Positions 14,801 through 18,230 of a DNA stretch of 18,230 bases are shown here, one piece after another. Each line of letters starts with the position of its first letter. Position 1 is the first letter of the stretch. The notes beneath the pieces were generated by a model. That model saw nothing but the letters and a program-made list of their open reading frames with translations, was not told where the DNA came from and ran no database searches. The stretch is from Oscillospiraceae bacterium (GTDB lineage Bacteria; Bacillota; Clostridia; Oscillospirales; Oscillospiraceae), in NCBI GenBank assembly GCA_016293265.1, contig JAEDEN010000034.1:1-18230 (forward strand), read 5' to 3'. A program made the translations under genes and the position numbers.

Positions 14801-14937
14801 ACCGCCATGGGCGCTTCCACATCCGGCAGCAGGGCCATCTGGAGCTGGGTGGTGAACACCGCGCCAAACACGGCGATCATGATGACCGCCAGCAGGGTGG
14901 ACACCTTATGTTTGATACAGAACTTCGCGGTGTTCAT
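11854..14937 (-). CDS. RND family efflux transporter permease (AcrB/HAE1-like)
   Basis: A 1027-residue inner-membrane pump with the full RND layout: TM1 (about 11-31), a large extracytoplasmic loop (about 35-330), TM2-6 (about 331-485), a linker and TM7 (about 532-552), a second large loop (about 555-850) and TM8-12 (about 851-1005). It should export hydrophobic compounds using the proton gradient with the adaptor encoded upstream. The TM4 motif reads G-V-G-M-I-V-D-N-S-I-V-V (391-402): Asp397 is kept, but the second Asp of AcrB (Asp408) is Asn398. At the TM10 Lys940 position it has N-N (919-920). I recall similar changes in other Gram-positive RND proteins. ATG 14937 has GGAGGAAAC upstream and follows the adaptor stop by one base (TGA-G-ATG); a longer start at 14982 would lie within the adaptor gene. 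It is the last gene of the operon. Confidence 0.95.
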   Translation of the reverse strand: MNTAKFCIKHKVSTLLAVIMIAVFGAVFTTQLQMALLPDVEAPMAVVYCYYNGATPSDIEELVSRPLETAVMSVSGVESVSSNSSDGISQLQITYADGTDLDIAATKLREKFDMLSLPDGAMEPVIVNISLGDLMPSAMIALIGDDLTQLQHLAEETVGPALERIDGVAQVSVNGGVTQQVAVEVDASRALGYGLSNDYISQFLKAENLLFPGGDLRHGSKTLTVSTDAKFQSVEDVRNMILPLPSGGGTVRLGEVANVELEACESDTVAKVDGTACVILQVSKQSGANEVGTANAVVKRMEELRSDHPSLRYSTPYLASDYINLAVNAALQNIFLGVILAAIVVFLFLRRWGATLTIAVSMPVCILAVFILMNVFDLTMNMMSLGGIAMGVGMIVDNSIVVLENIYRFAAEGHDRMDSCVEGTREVTTSVIASTLTTVAVFLPLGLTGGVAGMLFDDFCLTISFLILGSMAIALTWVPLLCYMMLDPEKVRRQQLERAGRKRGAVSAFFGGLFRKLYDTYLRLLDYFVRHLKVGMLVSLALVAVFAMLCVSSKMVLLPEMDQGMVTVSISMPIGSETEETAAIADQVVAIAQAELPELKDLYYTSGAESASVSLNLVGKSERSRSASQVADDLRTKLQDIAGCQLGVSAMDMGALMGGSEINVEISGDDYHTLTVIAADLVEEISALEDAVDVTSSVSEQVPEVKVTMKRESAAGYGLTAANVGAAVRSQLTGASATTVMIDNKELDVVVRGDGSAAESLDALRSMMVATPYGSSVPLSTVAEVEIVQAPQTIQRTNQSRMVTISGSTVSGDTTAMTRAIQDILDEYPMPEGYEAETAGSYEEMMESVNDLLLALLVALGLVYFVLAAQFESFLMPVIVMMIIPVAFTGALAILPLTGRDLSLMALVALIMLAGTVVNNSIILVEYIKVRRNMGEDRQTAILHACPLRIRPVLMTSITTVLAMVPMAFGIGDSNEMMSDMGLSMMSGMIVSTVVTLLFTPVFYSVIDDLPKQFRKLFGKKKEAVKA

Positions 14938-14938
14938 C

Positions 14939-16102
14939 TCAGTTTCCTCCACCCACGACCCGCACGGCGCTGCCGTCGGCAAGGTAGGCCTGGCCCACCG
15001 TCACCAGCTTCTGCCCCACGCGCAAGCCGCTGAGGACCTCCGTGACGCCGCTGCCGGTGAGGCCCGTGGTGACGTCCGCCCGGCGGGCAACCCCGTCCTC
15101 CACCACAAAGACGTACTGGCCGTCGGTGCCGGTGAGGATGGCCTCGGAGGGGATGGCGATGGTGTTTTCGGAAACGTCGGTATGGAAGGTGACGTCGGCA
15201 AACATACCGGCCAGAAGGCCCGTCACATCCGCGGGGATGGCCAGGGTCACGGTGTAAAGCTGGGTCTGGTAGTTGGCGGCCCGGTCCACGGAGCGGATGG
15301 TGGCGGTGAAGCTCTGTCCCGCGGCGCTGACGGACACATCCGCCTCATCGCCGCTCATCAGGCTGGGCACCAGGGCCTCGGAAACGGAGGTGACGATCTT
15401 CATCTGGTCCGCGCCGCTGATGACGGCCACGGGCATGGAGCTGGAGGTATAGCCGTCCTTGGTAACGTTCAGGTTCACCAGGGTGCCGCTCATGGGGGCG
15501 ATGACGTTGCCCCTGCCGTCCACGTCGTCCAGCACCAGGTCCAGCTGCTCCAGGCCGCTCTTGGCGTTCTGGATGCCGGCCTCCAACTGGGCCAGGGTGG
15601 CATTTCTGCCGGCAACGGCGCTCTCGTAACTCAGCTCGGCGTTGTCGATCTCCAGCTGGGAGGCGGCGCCGATGTCGAAGAGGGCCTTGGTGTTGGCCAC
15701 GTTGTCCTCCGCCAGCTTCACCTGCTTATCCAGGATGGCCTTCTGGTCCTGGTAGCTCTGGAGGGCGGAATCATAGCTGATGCGGGCGGCGCTGTAGGAG
15801 GAAAGGGTGCTGCCCAGGTCCAGGGTGCAGATCACATCCCCCGCCTCCACCTGGTCGCCGGCGTTGAAGTAAACGTCGGTGCACTTGGCGGTGGCGGCCA
15901 CCATGATGGTGGCATCGTTCTCCGCGCTCACCTTGCCGGTGACCTTGTTCTCCGTATAGATGGTATCGGCCGCGATCTCAATGGCCTGCACGGCAACGCC
16001 GGCGTCAGTGCTCTCCTGCTGCGGTTCCTCTTTTGCCCCGCAGGCGGCCAGAGAGACGGCCATCATCGCCGCAAGTACCGCGGCGGTTAAACGCTTTTTC
16101 AT
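14939..16102 (-). CDS. RND efflux adaptor (membrane fusion) lipoprotein
   Basis: A 387-residue AcrA/MexA-type adaptor. The N-terminus is a lipoprotein signal with L-A-A-C, Cys21. Domains in order: first beta-barrel/lipoyl half (about 50-98, with F-N-A-G-D-Q-V-E-A-G-D), a long alpha hairpin (about 100-190), the second lipoyl half (about 197-230, I-A-P-M-S-G-T-L), beta-barrel (about 235-310) and membrane-proximal domain (about 315-387). The hairpin tip ALFDIGAASQLEIDNAELSY (140-159) holds Leu141-x6-Ser148 of the R-x3-L-x6-S TolC-docking motif; the Arg position is Asn137. It therefore appears designed to dock a TolC-like helical partner, which is encoded directly upstream. The start has AGGAGGAG overlapping the end of the tolC-like gene (15-nt gap). 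Confidence 0.93.
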   Translation of the reverse strand: MKKRLTAAVLAAMMAVSLAACGAKEEPQQESTDAGVAVQAIEIAADTIYTENKVTGKVSAENDATIMVAATAKCTDVYFNAGDQVEAGDVICTLDLGSTLSSYSAARISYDSALQSYQDQKAILDKQVKLAEDNVANTKALFDIGAASQLEIDNAELSYESAVAGRNATLAQLEAGIQNAKSGLEQLDLVLDDVDGRGNVIAPMSGTLVNLNVTKDGYTSSSMPVAVISGADQMKIVTSVSEALVPSLMSGDEADVSVSAAGQSFTATIRSVDRAANYQTQLYTVTLAIPADVTGLLAGMFADVTFHTDVSENTIAIPSEAILTGTDGQYVFVVEDGVARRADVTTGLTGSGVTEVLSGLRVGQKLVTVGQAYLADGSAVRVVGGGN

Positions 16103-16117
16103 GGACAGGGCTCCTCC

Positions 16118-17395
16118 TCAGTTCAAAATGCCGTGCTGCACGGCCCAACAATATGTATTGTAAGCGGAAAACAGGTCGCTGGCGGCGTTTTCCACCTTCT
16201 CCTCCGCGGTGCGAAGGTCATCTCCGGCGGTGAGCAGGGCGTTTTGGGAGATGGTGCCCTGCTGGAACTTCAGCTCGCTGGCCTTGTAGCTCTCCTGCTG
16301 GCAGGCCAGGGAGACCTTGGCCGCCTCCCAGATCTGCTGGTAGTCCTTCACCTGCCGGCAGATGGTCTGGAATTTCAGCTCGCAGCTTTGGACGGTGTCG
16401 TTATAGGTATACTGGGCGGCCTGCCAGGTGCGCTGGGCGGAACGGTACTCCTGCTTTTTCTCGTCGGCTTTGTACTCGTCCCTGGCGTCCTCAAACTCCT
16501 CCTGGGCCTCCTCCAGGGTCTTTTTCGCCTCATAGAGCTCATAGCTCTTTTCCTTGTAGGCGGCAAGGTCCGCCTCCGGGTTTATGGCGGCCACCTGCTC
16601 CGCCGTGACGGTGGGGATGGTCCCCAGGCTGATCTGGCCGGTGATCTCCGCTCCCAGGAGCTTCTCCAGCTGGGCCTTGTAGACCTCCATGTTCATCCGC
16701 AGGGTGGAAAGGCCGCTGGTAAGGCTGCTGCGGCCAGCCTTCACCTCGGAAAGCTGCAGGGCGGAGATCTGCCCCAACTGGTAGCGCAGCTCCATCTCCT
16801 CCACGGTGCGGTTCAGGGCGGTCAGCTGCCGCTGCAGGGCGCCCTCCTGGGTCTCCATGGCCTTGAGGGCGATGAAGGTGCTCTCCCCCGCCAGGATGAT
16901 CTGGTTCTGGGCGTTTTGGATCTGGCGGATGATGCCCGCGTTATCCGCCTGGAGCTTGCCCTCCCGCAGGTCCGTGAACTGCTCCTTCACCGCGTCATAC
17001 TGCTCTTCCAGGGTGGCGGCGGTCATCTTGGCGGCGATGGGCTCCAGCATTTCCATCTGGATCATGCCCCACTGCTGGTCCACGATGGAATGCAGGGCGT
17101 CCCGCAGGTCCTCCTCCAGCTCCGCGTAGTCGATGTCCTCCAGGGTGCCGATGCTCTGCTGGAGGGAAAGGATCTTGAGATTGTTGGCCCGCATCCGGCT
17201 CTCCACGTTTTCGAAGGAGGCAAAGCCCACCCGGTCGGGGACCGTTTCCACCTCCGCCGCCGTATCCGCCGCGGGCTCCGAAGCAGCACCGGAAGAGGCG
17301 GCCGCCTCCTCCGCCGTTTCGTCCGCCAGGGCGGGGATGGCACAACCCAGTACCAGGGCCAGCAGCACCAGCAACGCTGTGATCTTCTTTTTCAT
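16118..17395 (-). CDS. TolC/OEP-like all-helical exported protein
   Basis: A 425-residue exported coiled-coil protein. The signal sequence can be read two ways: signal peptidase I cleavage after A-L-A (22-24), or a lipobox V-L-G-C with Cys18. Residues 25-53 are a low-complexity Ala/Glu/Ser linker. The rest has two long helical repeats typical of outer-membrane efflux (OEP) proteins, each with the turn motif: RYQLGQIS (204-211) and KFQQGTIS (376-383), 172 residues apart, each followed by a helix with regular Ala/Leu spacing. The middle (about 275-375) is charged coiled coil rich in Glu, Lys, Tyr and Gln. I see none of the alternating polar/hydrophobic beta segments that form the TolC barrel. 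It shares the operon with the adaptor and RND pump. Likely a wall-spanning or periplasmic-space conduit or scaffold (inference). Confidence 0.82.
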   Translation of the reverse strand: MKKKITALLVLLALVLGCAIPALADETAEEAAASSGAASEPAADTAAEVETVPDRVGFASFENVESRMRANNLKILSLQQSIGTLEDIDYAELEEDLRDALHSIVDQQWGMIQMEMLEPIAAKMTAATLEEQYDAVKEQFTDLREGKLQADNAGIIRQIQNAQNQIILAGESTFIALKAMETQEGALQRQLTALNRTVEEMELRYQLGQISALQLSEVKAGRSSLTSGLSTLRMNMEVYKAQLEKLLGAEITGQISLGTIPTVTAEQVAAINPEADLAAYKEKSYELYEAKKTLEEAQEEFEDARDEYKADEKKQEYRSAQRTWQAAQYTYNDTVQSCELKFQTICRQVKDYQQIWEAAKVSLACQQESYKASELKFQQGTISQNALLTAGDDLRTAEEKVENAASDLFSAYNTYCWAVQHGILN

Positions 17396-17408
17396 GATGC
17401 TCCTCCTT

Positions 17409-18029
17409 TTATGCCCCGCAGGGCTTCACGCTGCCGCAGCGGATAATGTCCATCCGCTCCAGCAATTCCGTTCGGTAACGCGGCGCTTCCTCTGGCCGCA
17501 GGACGCTGTCCACCACCACGGTGGCCAGGGTCATCAGGGAAAGGGTCAGCACCTGGCGGGCAAATTCCTCGTCCTCCCGCCGCAGCAATCCCCGGTCAAT
17601 GTCCGGCAAAGCCTTTTCAAAGATCATTCCCACCGGGCGGCCGCAGACGATCTTCTGCATATCCATGCCGGGGTTGATCCGCAGGATGCGCAGAAACCGC
17701 CTGAGCACCGGGTCTGGATTTCCGGTGCTCTGCTCCATAAAGCGGTCAAAGCAGGCGACCTGCAGGGCGAAAAGATCCCCGTGGACCTGGCGGAGCAGCT
17801 GGCAGTAGGCCTCCGACAGGTAATTCCAGGCGTCCTCCAGCAGATAGGCGATCAGCGACTCCTTATCCTTAAAGTACTGGTAAAAGCTGCCTCTTGCGAT
17901 GCCGGCATGGCGGACGATCTGGTTGATGGAGGCCTCCGCGAAGCTGACGCGGGTGAACTCCTCCCAGGCCGCCTCCAGAAAACGGCACCGCTTTTCCTCC
18001 GGCAGGCGGAGGAAGGTCTCCGAACACAT
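17409..18029 (-). CDS. TetR/AcrR family transcriptional regulator
   Basis: A 206-residue regulator. The N-terminal TetR HTH is clear: F-L-E-A-A-W-E-E-F (17-25), S-I-N-Q-I-V-R-H-A-G-I-A-R-G-S-F-Y-Q-Y-F (34-53) and K-D-K-E-S-L (54-59). The rest is the variable ligand-binding, dimerising helical domain with no family-specific motif I recognise. It is the first gene of the efflux operon, 13 nt before the tolC-like gene, so it probably represses its own operon until a pump substrate binds. ATG 18029 is chosen because GGGAGGG precedes it; an in-frame ATG at 18062 lies at the predicted transcription start and within the operator. Cys residues are present in both halves but without an obvious metal motif. 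Confidence 0.92.
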   Translation of the reverse strand: MCSETFLRLPEEKRCRFLEAAWEEFTRVSFAEASINQIVRHAGIARGSFYQYFKDKESLIAYLLEDAWNYLSEAYCQLLRQVHGDLFALQVACFDRFMEQSTGNPDPVLRRFLRILRINPGMDMQKIVCGRPVGMIFEKALPDIDRGLLRREDEEFARQVLTLSLMTLATVVVDSVLRPEEAPRYRTELLERMDIIRCGSVKPCGA

Positions 18030-18048
18030 AGCAATCCCTCCCTCAATG

Positions 18049-18061
18049 TGACAAGCTGTCA
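18049..18061. promoter_or_regulatory. TetR-type operator at the efflux operon start
   Basis: TGACA-AGC-TGTCA, a 13-bp interrupted palindrome, placed at the predicted transcription start, directly downstream of the -10 box of the tetR promoter. This is the place expected for autorepression by the TetR protein encoded next. Assignment to this protein is inference. Confidence 0.65.
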
Positions 18062-18064
18062 TTT

Positions 18065-18093
18065 ATTATACTCACGCCCCCATGGACTGTCAA
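18065..18093 (-). promoter_or_regulatory. Consensus sigmaA promoter of the tetR-efflux operon
   Basis: On the minus strand TTGACA (18093-18088), 17-bp spacer, TATAAT (18070-18065): perfect -35, perfect spacing, perfect -10. The start is near 18058, about 29 nt before the tetR ATG. A promoter this strong needs repression, in agreement with the operator on top of the start site. Confidence 0.88.
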
Positions 18094-18162
18094 TCGACGG
18101 CAGGCAGAAAAGCGTTAAATATCTGTGAATAGATTAGCCGAAAGCCGCTGGACAAGGGGAAC

Positions 18163-18196
18163 AAAAAGGAGGGCGGAGCCTTTCGCTCCGTCCCCC
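18163..18196 (-). terminator. Intrinsic terminator for a gene beyond the right edge
   Basis: On the minus strand a GC-rich stem (18196-18185 with 18179-18168; CGGAGC pairs with GCTCCG, then a mismatch and a further G/C run with one G-T) is followed by five T (18167-18163). It would end a minus-strand transcript entering from the right. The segment 18094-18162, between this terminator and the tetR promoter, shows nothing else. Confidence 0.7.
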
Positions 18197-18215
18197 GGTA
18201 CTGTCCTGTTTTCTG

Positions 18216-18230
18216 TTACCGCCCGTATTC
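18216..18230 (-). CDS. Possible 3' end of a minus-strand gene cut by the window edge
   Basis: Read from the edge on the minus strand, the last bases give E-Y-G-R and a TAA stop (18218-18216), 20 nt before the terminator stem. The other two frames on that strand stay open past the terminator, so this frame fits best as a gene end. With four codons no identity can be proposed. Confidence 0.3.
   Translation of the reverse strand, partial: EYGR

Noticed and set aside
12106..15033. 975-codon open frame on the plus strand, antisense to the RND gene
   Set aside because: Its translation is rich in His, Gly, Asp and Gln with no domain, as expected for the antisense frame of a GC-rich gene. The opposite strand encodes a complete RND transporter and adaptor.
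14807..17446. Long plus-strand open frames opposite the adaptor and TolC-like genes (14807-16090, 16133-17446)
   Set aside because: Low-complexity antisense translations, no ribosome sites and no recognisable domains.
18030..18062. Longer TetR start at 18062
   Set aside because: That ATG coincides with the predicted transcription start and operator and lacks a leader. GGGAGGG precedes the ATG at 18029.

Overview
The window is a GC-rich, tightly packed chromosomal stretch from a low-G+C-lineage but GC-rich Firmicute, most likely a gut Clostridia of the Oscillospiraceae type (Flavonifractor, Lawsonibacter or Intestinimonas-like). This is inferred from the gene families (DUF3169, Cys-rich alpha-hydroxy-acid oxidase, DegV, acyl-ACP thioesterase, Gram-positive RND pump), the strong AGGAGG ribosome sites and the sigmaA-type promoters. 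No rRNA, tRNA, CRISPR array, transposase or phage gene is visible. Sixteen protein genes are supported, plus a possible tail of a seventeenth at the right edge.

Layout. Positions 1-1083: a small XRE regulator overlapping a DUF3169 membrane protein, preceded by three inverted-repeat operators. 1107-2210: a monocistronic FMN-dependent alpha-hydroxy-acid oxidase with a Cys-rich N-terminus. 2235-2268: a bidirectional terminator shared with a convergent lipoprotein gene (2291-3124, minus). 3239-5792: a pseudouridine catabolism operon, psuK with an N-terminal HTH, psuG, and a coupled DUF1294 membrane protein. 5859-7455: two tandem MgtC/SapB-family membrane proteins behind a structured leader. 7512-8417: a DegV family fatty-acid-binding protein, then a bidirectional terminator and a convergent ridA (8511-8885). 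9008-10764: an acyl-ACP thioesterase and a crotonase-type enoyl-CoA hydratase, each with its own promoter. 10777-11721: a solitary carbamate kinase (minus) with a strong inverted repeat before its start.

11815-18093 is the most striking part: a four-gene minus-strand operon, tetR - tolC-like - adaptor lipoprotein - RND transporter, with gaps of 13, 15 and 1 nt. It is driven by a textbook promoter (TTGACA, 17 bp, TATAAT) whose start point is covered by a TetR-type palindrome. It resembles a complete tripartite efflux system in what appears to be a single-membrane bacterium. The TolC-like protein keeps both helical repeats with their G-x-I-S turns, but I see no beta-strand segments that could form an outer-membrane barrel. 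The adaptor keeps much of the TolC-docking hairpin tip. This possible barrel-less helical conduit through the cell wall is the best candidate for a poorly described system here.

Limits: all family calls are from reading the translated sequence; no database search was run. Promoters, operators and terminators are pattern-based.
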